From contig NZ_CBDIIJ010000002.1 in assembly GCF_965279675.1 (NCBI RefSeq), forward strand, positions 124,001 through 188,000: a stretch of DNA of 64,000 nucleotides. Reading direction: 5' to 3'. The notes beneath the pieces were generated by a model. It worked only from the letters and a program-made list of their open reading frames with translations. It was not told the origin of the DNA and ran no database searches. This document shows positions 50,098-59,700 of the stretch, piece by piece (within the stretch, counting starts at the first letter, position 1; each line of letters opens with the position of its first letter). The position numbers and the translations under genes were made by a program. The DNA comes from Mucisphaera sp965279675. Lineage in GTDB: Bacteria; Planctomycetota; Phycisphaerae; Phycisphaerales; Phycisphaeraceae.

Positions 50098-51101
50098 GGC
50101 TTGGTTTCCGATGGCGTGGTGTAGAGGTGTGTGGCGCGGACGTGGTCGTCGGGGTTGAGTTGGAGGAGGTCAATGGCCTGCTGGGGGAGGTGGAGGGTGT
50201 TGTCGGTATGGGTAGCGGGGGTGAGGGTGGCTCGGAAGTCGTGTTGGGTGTTGGCGACCATCCACTGCGGTGCCTGGGGGTCGATGTTGGCGGGGGTGAT
50301 CGGAAGACGGTGGCTGTCGCGGATGGTTTTGATGCTTTGGGTTTCGGCGGAGAGAACGGGACCGGCGTCGAAGATATCGATGAGGTCGGTGGCTTTGAAG
50401 CCTTGCTTGTGGAGCAGGTGCATGGCGGGGAGGGTGTCGGGGTGGACGCGACCGACGACGGCTCGGGCCTCGTCGGAGAGGAGGTTGAGGTAGATGGGGT
50501 GGCGGGGCATAAGTTCGGCGATGAACTGCTTGTCGTAGGCGGAGCGGAAGTCGGCGGTGGTGTAGTCGACGGCGAAGAAGTGGTGTCCGACGGCGTCCCA
50601 GAAGGGGCTGCGGCCGAGGGCGTCGACGACGCCTCGGAGTTCCGCGATGGTGCGGGGCTGGAAGTCGTCGGGGTGTTCGGCGATGTATAGGAAACGGGCA
50701 AGCGAGAGGAAGCGACCGCGGCCGGCGCGGCGGGCGTTGGGGCTGAGGAAAAGCGTGCCGATCTCGGAGGGGCCGTTCTTCTCGGCGATGAGGTGGAGGA
50801 CGTTGAGCTTCTGGCTGATGCCCAGGCCCTGGGACTGGTGGGTGATGGTTTCGAGGTGGAAGGCGTACCAGGGTTCGTCGGTGCCGACCTGGGGGGTGAT
50901 GCTGGCGGTGCCGAGGAGGCGGCGGGTGGTGGTGTCTTCGAGGACGAAGAGGCGGGTGGTGTTATTGAGTGAGTGGGTGATGCGTTCGGCGAGGAGGTGT
51001 TCGGCGGCGGGCAGGGTGGTGAGTCCGTGGCCGGCCTGCTGCGCGAGTTCGAGGAGGCCGGGGAGGTCTTTGTTCTGGACGAGGCGGAGGATGAGGCTCA
51101 T
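50094..51101 (-). CDS. astA: Arginine N-succinyltransferase
   Basis: 335 residues. Family blocks: LRLVQNKDLPGLLELAQQAG, GLTTLPAAEHLLAERI, GTASITPQVGTDEPWYAFHL, LFLSPNARRAGRGRFLSLAR, ELRGVVDALGRSPFWDAVGH and FEATDLIDIFDAGPVLSA-like (KATDLIDIFDAGP). It transfers succinate from succinyl-CoA to arginine, the first step of arginine breakdown for nitrogen and carbon. It begins nine bases after the small membrane protein gene. Neither astC (transaminase) nor astE (deacylase) is in the window. Confidence 0.95.
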   Translation of the reverse strand: MSLILRLVQNKDLPGLLELAQQAGHGLTTLPAAEHLLAERITHSLNNTTRLFVLEDTTTRRLLGTASITPQVGTDEPWYAFHLETITHQSQGLGISQKLNVLHLIAEKNGPSEIGTLFLSPNARRAGRGRFLSLARFLYIAEHPDDFQPRTIAELRGVVDALGRSPFWDAVGHHFFAVDYTTADFRSAYDKQFIAELMPRHPIYLNLLSDEARAVVGRVHPDTLPAMHLLHKQGFKATDLIDIFDAGPVLSAETQSIKTIRDSHRLPITPANIDPQAPQWMVANTQHDFRATLTPATHTDNTLHLPQQAIDLLQLNPDDHVRATHLYTTPSETKP

Positions 51102-51110
51102 GGCTAAGTT

Positions 51111-51413
51111 TTAGAATGAGTGTTCGGGCTGAGGCTGATCGTTTTCGGCGAGAGCGTAGATGTCGTCGATGACTCTTGGGACGATGTATTTGTTAATGGT
51201 CCAGCTGTAGACGATGAAGGAGACGGGGATGGCAACGACGTAGCCGGCGATTGCGCCGGCGGTGCCGGGATCGATTTGGAGACCTAGTACGACCACGGCT
51301 GCCCCTGCTATCCCGCCGGCGAGTGCGCCGCAGAGGGCTCCGAGGAGGGTGGCGACGATGAAGAAGATGAACCAGGCTTTGAGGGTTGGGACTTTGTAGT
51401 CGGCTTCGTTCAT
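51111..51413 (-). CDS. Small membrane protein between the channel gene and astA
   Basis: 100 residues, not recognised. Two hydrophobic segments can be seen: AWFIFFIVATLLGALCGALAGG continuing through a Gly/Ala-rich stretch, and AGAIAGYVVAIPVSFIVYSW. Close Gly/Ala spacing in the first suggests tight helix packing. The ends are polar (MNEADYKVPTLK and an acidic tail). Its ATG overlaps the stop of the ion-channel gene by four bases, and astA follows nine bases on, so it is in the same transcript. A partner role for the channel is possible but unproved. Confidence 0.75.
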   Translation of the reverse strand: MNEADYKVPTLKAWFIFFIVATLLGALCGALAGGIAGAAVVVLGLQIDPGTAGAIAGYVVAIPVSFIVYSWTINKYIVPRVIDDIYALAENDQPQPEHSF

Positions 51414-52315
51414 GGGTGGTGGCTTTCGGGAGAGGATGTCTTCGGGGTTTTCTCTGAGGGTAGTTGGTGGCGGATGACGCGGAGTTTTTCCTTGAGTCGG
51501 TCGAGGTCGTGTTCGAGGGCGACGAGTTCGTCGGCGGCTCCGGCGTGTTCTTTTCGGGCTTCGGCTTCGGCCTGGGCTTCGTGCATGGAGTTGATGATGA
51601 CGCCTATGAAAAGGTTGAGCATGATCATCGTGCCGACGAGGACGAAGCTGAGGAAGTAGAGGCCGCCGACGATGGGTTGTGCCTGCGGGTTTTCTGCGGT
51701 GGCGAAGGGGTTATCGATGGCGTAGACGTCGGAGCCGAACATCTGGATGTACATGATGTCGGTCCAGTCTTCGAGGGTGACGATGCGGAAGAGGGAGAGG
51801 AGGGCGAGTTGGAGGTTTCCGAAGTGGACGGGGTCGTTGTCGCGGAAGAGGAAGACGCCGAGGACGGCGTAGATGTAGAAGAGGATGGAGAGGAGCATGC
51901 CGACGTAGCCCATGGATGGGATGCTCTTGAGCAGCGCCTCGACGAGGAGCTGGAGCTTGGGCATGGCGGAGATGAGTCGGAGGGCTCGGAGGACGCGGGC
52001 GAGTCGGAGGACGGCGGCGGCGTGGCCGTCGAGGGGTAGGAGGCAGACGACGACGATGGTGAAGTCGAAGCAGTTCCAAGGGTCGCGGAAGTAGCGGTGC
52101 CAGTGGCAGCCGTGGGAGGCCATCTTAAGGATAGCTTCGAGGGTGAAGAGCCAGACGATGGTCCAGTCGAGGGCGTAGATGATGCGGCCATACTGGTCCA
52201 TGACGGCGGGGTAGGTTTCGAGTCCGACGATGACGGCGGCGGCGAAGATGAGGAAGAGGATGACGCGGCTGAAGGCGGCGGATTCGACCAGTGCTTTGAT
52301 GCGTTCAACGAGCAT
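51410..52315 (-). CDS. Voltage-gated cation channel (bacterial NaChBac-like family)
   Basis: 301 residues, one six-helix unit that would form a tetramer. S1 FSRVILFLIFAAAVIVGLE, S2 around IYALDWTIVWLFTLEAILKM, S3 NCFDFTIVVVCLLPL, and S4 LRLARVLRALRL with gating Arg104, 107, 110 and 113. The selectivity filter is TLEDWTD (180-186). The common sodium filter is TLESW, so an extra Asp at 183 and one at 186 make it more acidic, which in engineered relatives favours calcium. S6 is FVLVGTMIMLNLFIGVIINS, then a C-terminal coiled coil (about 245-290). It heads the operon with the small membrane protein and astADB. Confidence 0.92.
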   Translation of the reverse strand: MLVERIKALVESAAFSRVILFLIFAAAVIVGLETYPAVMDQYGRIIYALDWTIVWLFTLEAILKMASHGCHWHRYFRDPWNCFDFTIVVVCLLPLDGHAAAVLRLARVLRALRLISAMPKLQLLVEALLKSIPSMGYVGMLLSILFYIYAVLGVFLFRDNDPVHFGNLQLALLSLFRIVTLEDWTDIMYIQMFGSDVYAIDNPFATAENPQAQPIVGGLYFLSFVLVGTMIMLNLFIGVIINSMHEAQAEAEARKEHAGAADELVALEHDLDRLKEKLRVIRHQLPSEKTPKTSSPESHHP

Positions 52316-52491
52316 TGGCAGAAGAATACCCGGGTGGGTGATCTGGTGAGTGAAGGGCTGTGACGGGGGATGGATTTAACCGGATTAGGTGGACTTGATC
52401 GGTTTTAGGAGGGTTTCTGAGGGGGTCGCATTCGTCAGGGGGTGTGGCTATCTTGTGGGAGGTTCTGTTTTCAGGTGAAGGGATCGCGGTC

Positions 52492-52908
52492 ATGTTGAAG
52501 GTGTTTCTTGGTGTCTTTCTTTCGATCATTGCGGGCATGTATGCGGTTTACTACCTCGCGGGTCTGAATGTGGATCCGAATGAGCAGGGCCAGGCTTTTC
52601 GTGATGCAGTGCAGGTGGGGATGGACTGGGCGGATGTGGTGGATTTGCGCGAGCCGAAGAAGTGCGTGCGTATGAATTATGACACGCCGGGGCTGATGCC
52701 GGCTCGGCTAGAGACGCGGTATGACGCGGATCATGTGAAGGGGCTGGTTTCAAGCGGGAAGGCGATGGACGGCGGGTTCTTCTTCCCGTATGTGTTCTCG
52801 GGGGACATGGCATTCAGCGTTCACTTCGATGGGAACGGGAAGGTGGTCGCTGTGGAGGATGACAAGACCACTGCGGATCTGTTTAGCGGGAACCTGTTCT
52901 CGCCCTGA
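52492..52908 (+). CDS. Membrane-anchored protein of unknown function
   Basis: 138 residues from the ATG at 52492, with GAAGGGA ahead; an in-frame start at 52444 would precede a good N-terminal hydrophobic segment (MLKVFLGVFLSIIAGMYAVY). The outside part reads VGMDWADVVDLREPKKCVRM, then FFFPYVFSGDMAFSVHFDGN and GKVVAVEDDKTTADLF. The last block resembles the short beta hairpins of SmpA/OmlA-like proteins, but the match is weak. It is divergent from the channel operon and ends 16 bases from the convergent giant surface protein. Confidence 0.7.
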   Translation: MLKVFLGVFLSIIAGMYAVYYLAGLNVDPNEQGQAFRDAVQVGMDWADVVDLREPKKCVRMNYDTPGLMPARLETRYDADHVKGLVSSGKAMDGGFFFPYVFSGDMAFSVHFDGNGKVVAVEDDKTTADLFSGNLFSP

Positions 52909-52924
52909 TGCGTTTGGGTTCGGT

Positions 52925-55900
52925 TCAGGCGGGGGTCAGCCACCAGGGCTGGTTGTCTTCTTCGGTTTCGATCCAGTCCGGATCGCTTAAGGCGGCATCT
53001 GTCTGCTGCTGAGGCTGGGTGGGTGGCGGGCTGGTGATGGTTGCTGTCTGGAGGAGGCCGGGTTGTGTGGCGGCGGGTGAGTTGATGATGGTGAGGTTGA
53101 AGGCGGCGGTGGCGTCGTCGCCGTTGGCGTCGATGGCGATGACGTCGAAGGTGAAGGTGCCGGGTTCGGTGGGTGTACCGGTGATGAGGCCCTGGTTGTC
53201 CATGTTCAGGCCGGGGGGCAGGGCTGTGATGGAGGCCCAGAGGCTGAGATCGGCGGTGGCGTCGGCCTGGAGCTGGTGTGTGTAGGGGATGCCGAGGGCG
53301 GCGGTTGGTGGTGGGTCTGTGAGGATGGTGAGTGTGGACTGGGGGTCGGTGAGGGTGATGCTGTCGATCCAGAGTTGATCGCCTGCCGAGACATTGGTGT
53401 TGGAGCCTTCGATGATGAAGACGAGGAATTCGTAACCCTGATTGAAGTCGACGGTGAAGTCGAAGCTGGTGGTTGGCATGGTGCCATCGACGAGGTCGCT
53501 GGCTTCGAAGAGGAGGAAGGTTTCGGGGTCCTGCACGCCGTAGGTGGGTACCGGCGGGTCGGCGCTCCAGGTCTTCATGCCGAAGTCCTGGGCATTGGTG
53601 CCGTAGATGGCTATACGGAGTTGGTTGTCGGGTCCGACCTGCTGGATGGAGCCGGCCTGGATGGTGAGCTGTCTGGTGCCGTGGGTGATGAATTGATCGC
53701 GGACGACCTGGCTCGTGGTGCGGCTGATGTCGGGGAAGTTTTCGTACCCGACATCCTTGACTGCCCTGCCATTTTCGAGGTTGAAGCCGTAGTCGATCCA
53801 TCCGAAACCTTCGTCGACGATGCTGCCGCTTCGCCAGCCGTTGTAGGTGTAGATCGCCTGGGGATTGTTGAAGTCGCCGTTGAGGATGGGGTCGTAGGAC
53901 TGAGTGGGCAGGGCGACGATGGTTTCGGTGGTGGAGGTGGCGACGCCGGCGGAATCGATGATGGTGAGGGTGACGTCGTGCGTCCCTAACTCGGAGAAGT
54001 TGTGGCGGATCACGCGTCCGTGGTCATCGATGGTTCCGTCGCTGTCGAAATCCCAAAGGTAGCTGACGACACCCGTGGATTGGGGTGCGCGAGGATCGGG
54101 ACTGAAGGCGTCGGAGGCGTTGAACTCGTAGCCGTGGGAGGTGAGTTGGGTGCTGTTGAAAGCAGCGATGACGTTTTGTCTGTTTTCAGGGCTGTTCGAT
54201 TCGAAGTGGACGTTATCGATGAGGTAGTAGCCGGGGTTTTCGTTCTGTGAGCTGCTGAAGCCGCCGAAGAGTTGGATGGGTATTTCGACGTTGCGTATCA
54301 GGCTGTTGGTGAGGCTGAAGGCGGAAGCTCGTGCGGGTGTGGTGTCGTCGGCTGAGCTGACGCCTTCGCCGATGGCGCGGATGCCGATTTCGAAGCCTTC
54401 GATGTGGATGCTGTCGTAGGTGAGGTTCTTCGCTGCGTTGTTGGCGGCGATGCCACGTCCGCGGCCCTCGCCGTTGATCCCCCATCGGAAATCGACGGGG
54501 TCTTCGGTGTTGCCGAGGATGAGGCCGTTGCTGAAGTCGGTCTGGCTGGTGTACTGGGTGAAGATGCCTTCGCCATAGATGGACCAGAAGTTGAAGCCGT
54601 CGATGGTGGTTCGGAGTCTGTGCGCTGGTGTGCCGAGTCCGAAGGTAAAACCCAGTTCGCCGTCCTGGTTGCGCATGTGTCCCCATGTGACGAGTCCGAA
54701 GTCGGCGTTGATGACGGTTGAGTTGAAGATGCCGCGAGCGGGGACGTTGAAGGCATCGACTTCGTCGCGGCCTTGGGTGATGTTGGGGTCGTCGAGGACG
54801 GATGCGGGGATTTTGACGTTGCGCATGCCGTCGACGTTGCTGAAGAGCATGATGCCTGTGCTGGCGGCGCTGGCGGCGATGTTGCCATCGAGTCGGATCT
54901 GGCCGGCACCCTGGATCCAGAATCCTTCGCCGTTGAAGCCGAAGTCGAAGAGGGGAACGCGGTCTGAGCCGTCGAAGTCCTGGAGAGGGTTGTCGTCGCC
55001 TGTGGTTTTGATGGTGATGTTGTTGGTCCACCAGCCGACTTCGTTGCCGTCTTCGGAGGCGATGGCGGTGCCGACGACGTCGAAGACGACGTTGTCTTCG
55101 AGTCCGGCGTGGGTGCCGTGCTGGACGATGCCCCAGCCGGGGCTGCCCCAGACTGCGTTGCCGGTGATGAAGGCTCTTGTGGCGGAGGGGGCGGGGTTGT
55201 CGATGCCGCCCAGCAGGTGGAGGTGGAGGGCGTAGCGGCCTCGTGGGTTGGTGGCGTTGCCGATGGTGCCGTTGACGTTCTCGACGGGGTCGTCGATGAG
55301 GCGGTTTTTGTCGGTTCTGCCGAGGTCGTAGAAGGCTGCGTTGCGGATGGTGACTTCGGCGGCGTGCATGAACATGGTGTGCCCGCGTTCCTGGGTGGGC
55401 ACGTTGTCGGCGTTGAGGGTCTGGATGGTGATGTTGCGTGTGAGGTTGGCTGCGTAGACGCGGAGGTTGTGGTCGTCGAAGCCCTGAGGTGGTGTGTGGT
55501 CCCAGAGGAGTTGGCTGGAGCCGTCGGCGGATGGGTTGGTGCGGTTGATGAAGGTGACGATGGCGAGTCGCTGGCCGGTTCTCTCGATGCTGGTGATCTC
55601 GAGGATTTCGTCGTGGAAGCGTGTGTTGTCTTGGTCGTTGCCGTTGGGGTCGTGCTGGGTGCCGTTGAGGACAATTCGGTCTCCGGGTCGCCAGCCCTGG
55701 GCGTCGCCTCGGATCACGAGCTGGTCGTCGCCGGCCCGGGGTGCGATGTGGAGGGGCAGGTGGTCGGCTTTATCGGCACCGACGATGGATGTGAAGCCGT
55801 GGGTCAGGACGCCGCGGCCGAGTCTTGTTGGGTCTGTGATGGGTCCTGCGGAGGCGTCGATGAGGATCTCGGCGGTGACATCGGGACGGATGGGGTTGGT

Positions 55901-56383
55901 GTCTGATCCGATGACAAGGCTTGATCCGGGCATGGCGACGAGGGTGTCTAGGACGAGGCGTGTGTTGATATTGGTTTGGAAGGTGAGTGCCGCACCGGTG
56001 TCGATGCGGATGCCCTGGTAGCTGGTGTTGGCGAAGGCGTTGTACTGGACCTGGATGTTGGCGGGGATGTGTATGAGGTCGCCTGCTTGCGGGAGGCTGC
56101 CGCCCCAGGTTTGCGTATCGGTCCAGTTGCCGGAGTGCTGCGCGGTGATGTCGGCATTCTGGGTGGGAAGCAGCGCACCGAGTTCTGCGTGCATGCCCAT
56201 GTGGTGGTCGCCTGGTGTCATGGCGGCGAGAGTGGCGGGCTGCTCGTTGGAAGTGATGGGTGAGGAGGTGAAGGCTGCTTCGGTGGGTGAAGCGGACAGG
56301 AGTTGCCGTGCTTCGAGTGCTTCGAGGCGGGGATGGGGCTGGGAGACGGCGCTAAGACGACGTGTGCCGATCTTCGTGGCCAT
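52925..56383 (-). CDS. Giant surface protein: LEPR-XLL start, G8 domain, parallel beta-helix, PKD and Ig-like domains
   Basis: 1152 residues. RLEALEARQLLSAS at about 19-32 is the LEPR-XLL signature of planctomycete surface proteins, used instead of a classical signal peptide. A G8 domain follows (HSGNWTDTQTWGGSLPQAGD, IHIPANIQVQYN), then a long beta-helix region with RYALHLHLLGGIDNPAPSAT, reminiscent of the RYPIHFH block of CEMIP/TMEM2 hyaluronidases, FITGNAVWGSPGWGIVQHGT and many Asn/Gly turns. Near 780-850 is a PKD domain (YLWDFDSDGTIDDHGRVIRH), and near 1055-1115 a putative-Ig domain (LPPGLNMDNQGLITGTPTEP). There is no PEP-CTERM tag. It may bind or cut a glycan. Confidence 0.87.
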   Translation of the reverse strand: MATKIGTRRLSAVSQPHPRLEALEARQLLSASPTEAAFTSSPITSNEQPATLAAMTPGDHHMGMHAELGALLPTQNADITAQHSGNWTDTQTWGGSLPQAGDLIHIPANIQVQYNAFANTSYQGIRIDTGAALTFQTNINTRLVLDTLVAMPGSSLVIGSDTNPIRPDVTAEILIDASAGPITDPTRLGRGVLTHGFTSIVGADKADHLPLHIAPRAGDDQLVIRGDAQGWRPGDRIVLNGTQHDPNGNDQDNTRFHDEILEITSIERTGQRLAIVTFINRTNPSADGSSQLLWDHTPPQGFDDHNLRVYAANLTRNITIQTLNADNVPTQERGHTMFMHAAEVTIRNAAFYDLGRTDKNRLIDDPVENVNGTIGNATNPRGRYALHLHLLGGIDNPAPSATRAFITGNAVWGSPGWGIVQHGTHAGLEDNVVFDVVGTAIASEDGNEVGWWTNNITIKTTGDDNPLQDFDGSDRVPLFDFGFNGEGFWIQGAGQIRLDGNIAASAASTGIMLFSNVDGMRNVKIPASVLDDPNITQGRDEVDAFNVPARGIFNSTVINADFGLVTWGHMRNQDGELGFTFGLGTPAHRLRTTIDGFNFWSIYGEGIFTQYTSQTDFSNGLILGNTEDPVDFRWGINGEGRGRGIAANNAAKNLTYDSIHIEGFEIGIRAIGEGVSSADDTTPARASAFSLTNSLIRNVEIPIQLFGGFSSSQNENPGYYLIDNVHFESNSPENRQNVIAAFNSTQLTSHGYEFNASDAFSPDPRAPQSTGVVSYLWDFDSDGTIDDHGRVIRHNFSELGTHDVTLTIIDSAGVATSTTETIVALPTQSYDPILNGDFNNPQAIYTYNGWRSGSIVDEGFGWIDYGFNLENGRAVKDVGYENFPDISRTTSQVVRDQFITHGTRQLTIQAGSIQQVGPDNQLRIAIYGTNAQDFGMKTWSADPPVPTYGVQDPETFLLFEASDLVDGTMPTTSFDFTVDFNQGYEFLVFIIEGSNTNVSAGDQLWIDSITLTDPQSTLTILTDPPPTAALGIPYTHQLQADATADLSLWASITALPPGLNMDNQGLITGTPTEPGTFTFDVIAIDANGDDATAAFNLTIINSPAATQPGLLQTATITSPPPTQPQQQTDAALSDPDWIETEEDNQPWWLTPA

Positions 56384-56738
56384 GGTTGGCGATTCTCCGC
56401 CTTGTATCGATGTGATGGATGAGGCGTCTGTCCCGAAGCGTGCCTTGGTGAACTCCAGGTCGCTGCTTCAGGCGCAGTTGCATTCTCGTCCTACTTCGAT
56501 GGGGTCTAACTCCGTCCCTTGAGGGTGAGGATAGCCGGAAAGAGGTCCCGGGCAAGCTAAATTAGGGTACAGAGGCGGTTTGGTGTGTGTAACCACAGTT
56601 GATGAAGGGGGTTCTGTGTGGCGAGCAAGTTTAGTTTTCGAAAAGTAGTAGCCAGCCGGGCGGGGTGCGTTTAGGCTGTGATGATTCGGTTTTATATGGG
56701 CTGACCCTTCGAATCAGATCAATGGATGGAGATGAGAC
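56384..56738. other. Divergent gap between the two giant surface protein genes
   Basis: 355 bases with no gene. TTATAT near 56690 is a possible -10 for the rightward gene, with only a weak -35 (TTTAGG). An inverted repeat surrounds it (see 56682-56716). GGAG at about 56727 serves the GTG start at 56739. Confidence 0.45.
56682..56716. promoter_or_regulatory. Inverted repeat around a possible -10 element
   Basis: TGATTCG (56682-56688) and CGAATCA (56710-56716) are perfect seven-base arms 21 bases apart, centre to centre 28 bases, enclosing TTTATAT. They may be half-sites for a dimeric regulator of the 1688-residue protein. Confidence 0.3.
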
Positions 56739-59700
56739 GTGACGACCCGAGGACTCTGCTGCGCTTTCTGCTCGATGATGCTTGCCGGCCCGGTGATGGG
56801 GCAGGTTTACGTGGGTCCTACGTCGGGGACTTGGAGTAACGCGACCCTCTGGGATACCGGCCTGGTTCCTGATGCAAGCGATGATGTTCTGATCGATGCC
56901 AGGGCTCAGATCTCGACGGTGTCGCTGGATGTGAATGCGACGGTTCGGAGCCTGCAGATTGCCATTGGTGACACCTTGGAGTTCAACAACGGCATCGACA
57001 TGGTGGTGGGGTCCGCATCGTCGCTGGACAACAACGGTTCGATTCAGTTGTCGCCTTTTTCGCTGACTTCGGTCCTTGAGGTGCAGGGCTTTGGGATTCA
57101 GGGGACGGGGGAGATCTTTCTTTCGAATGGGTTTGCTCGGCTGGTGGGTCAGGGCGTGATGCTGCATGGCACGGCGCACACGATTCGAGGGGGCGGACGC
57201 TTACTGAACAATACGGCGGGGATGAACAACCTTGGGACGATCATCGCGGATCAGAATGCTGCGATGGTGATTGACCCGAGTGTGGACGGGTTTGTGCAGT
57301 CGGACACGGCAACGCTTGAGGCGACGGGTCTGGGTGGGCTGACGTTCAATACGGGTGTCTATACGCTGGGTCAGAGCACGGTACGGGTGGCTTCGGGTTC
57401 GAATCTGACGTTCGGACAGGTTGGCGTTGAAGTAATTGGCGGTCGGTTTCTGACTGAGGGTTCGGGTGAGCTGCGGACGGAGACGCAGTCTGTTCTGGAC
57501 GGGGTGCGGTTCGAGGCGGGTTCGTTGGTGGACCACCGCAACGCGGACACGGTGACTGTGCGGAATGGTCTGGTCAACGATGGCACCTGGGATTTTGATG
57601 CGTTCAGTCTGAATACCGTGCTGTTGTTTGAGGGGAGTCAGTCGCTATCCGGGACGGGTGAGGTGCTGCTGGGGTCTGCGACGTTTGCGAAGATTCAGTC
57701 TGATGGGAGCGTGTTGACGCATGAGAGTGGGCACACGATCCGGGGGGGCGGGCGTCTGCTGGATAACACGGGCGGCATCATTAACCACGGGAGCATTCTT
57801 GCGGACAGTGCTCAGGTTCTGTTGATCGATCCTGATGGCAACGGCTTTGTGAATCAGCCGGGTGCGACGATCGAGGCGACGGGGGCGGGCGGGCTGCGGC
57901 TGGGTGACGGCACCTATGACCTGAACGGGACGACGGTGAGTGTTGGAAACGGATCGAGGCTGCAGCTATCGGCGGGTGTTGAACTGGTGGATGGGGTGGT
58001 CTCGAGCACGGGGACTGGCTTCATTGAGGTGGATAACAACACTGTATTTGATGGCATGACCGTGGCTGCGGGGACGGTGGTGACGCAGCCCAACGGGGAT
58101 GACGTGGATGTGAAGAACGGGCTTGTGAATGACGGGGCCTGGACGCTGGCTGCCTTCAGCCTGCCGACGGAGCTGAGGTTCATGGGTGCGCAGACGGTTT
58201 CGGGGGCGGGGGAGATCGTTTTGCAGAGTCCGACGTTTGCGCAGGTCCTGACCGACGGCACGGTTTTGACGCAGGCGGCGGGGCATACGATTCGGGGTGC
58301 AGGACGGCTGCTGAACAACACCGGAGGGATGGTGAATCTCGGGACGATCGACGCAGACGGGACGGCTACCTTGACCATCGATCCGGATGGCTTGGGGTTT
58401 GTGAATCAGGGGGTGCTTCGGGCTACGGGAAGTGGTGGACTGGTTCTTGAGGCGGGTGATCACACGCTAACCGGTACGACGCTGGACGTTGCGGATGGTT
58501 CCAAGGTGGAGGTGCGCAATAGCGCGCGCGTGGTTGATTTGGAATTGGTGGCTGCGGGCAGTGGTCAGATGACCGTTCAGAACCTAAGTGAGTTGGTGCG
58601 GCCGGAGATCGTCTCGGGGACCGTGATTCAGCCCAACAACGTCGATGTGGTGGTGGTTGATGGTCTTGTGAATGATGGTGTGTGGCGTCTGGACGGGTTT
58701 TCGCTTGATACGGATCTGATTTTGTCGGGGACGGCCTCGATCACGGGTACGGGGGAGATTGTCTTCTCGAGTTCGAGTTTCAATGAGATTCGTTCCTTGG
58801 CGAACGTGGTGGTGACTCATGGGGCGGGTCATACGATTCGAGGCGCGGGTAGCTTGCTGAGCAATACGGCGGGCATGTCGAATGTGGGGACGATCCTTGC
58901 TCAGGCGAGTACGGCGTTGATCGTAGATCCGTCGGACCTGGGTTTTGACAACTTTGGCGTGCTGAGGGCGGAAGGCATTGGTGGGCTTCGGTTTCTAGCT
59001 GGTGATTTCAGGCTGAATGGAACGACGATCGATGTGTTGGACGGTTCGCGGCTGGTGCTTGCCAATGGCGCTCGGGTGGTGAATGGCCAATTGTCGACGG
59101 CTGGGAGTGGTGTCGTGATTGGGGAAACCGGGAGTGTGCTGGAGGCGGTGACGCTAACGGCAGGCACTGCTTTTCAGCAGGCGAACAACACGACGGTCAC
59201 GGTGGTTGACGGGTTGGTGAATGATGGGGTGTGGCATGTTGGGGGTTTCAGCATCAACACGAATGTGAGTTTTGAGGGTGCGATTACGACGCTGGGTGGT
59301 ACGGGTGAGATGGTGCTCACGAACGTGTCGCTGAATCGTCTGCTTGCGACGGGTCAGGTGCTTACGCACGGAGCGGATCACACGATCCGAGGGGCGGGGA
59401 ATCTGCTGGCGAACGGCGGAGGGATGGTGAATCAGGGGACGATTCTGGCGCAGGGTACTGCTGCGTTATTGATCGATCCGAATGAGCTCGGGTTTTCAAA
59501 CTTGGGGACGCTTCGGGCTGAGGGGGGTGGCGGGCTGGATTTTGGGGAAGGTGTGTTCACGCTGAATGGCACATCGGTTGAGGTTGCTGCGGGTTCGCGG
59601 CTGGATTTGTTGACGGGTGCGGTGGTTGAGGATGGTGTGCTGGAGACGGATGGTTCGGGTTTGGTGAACTTCTTTAGTGGGAGTCGGCTGAGTGGGATGA

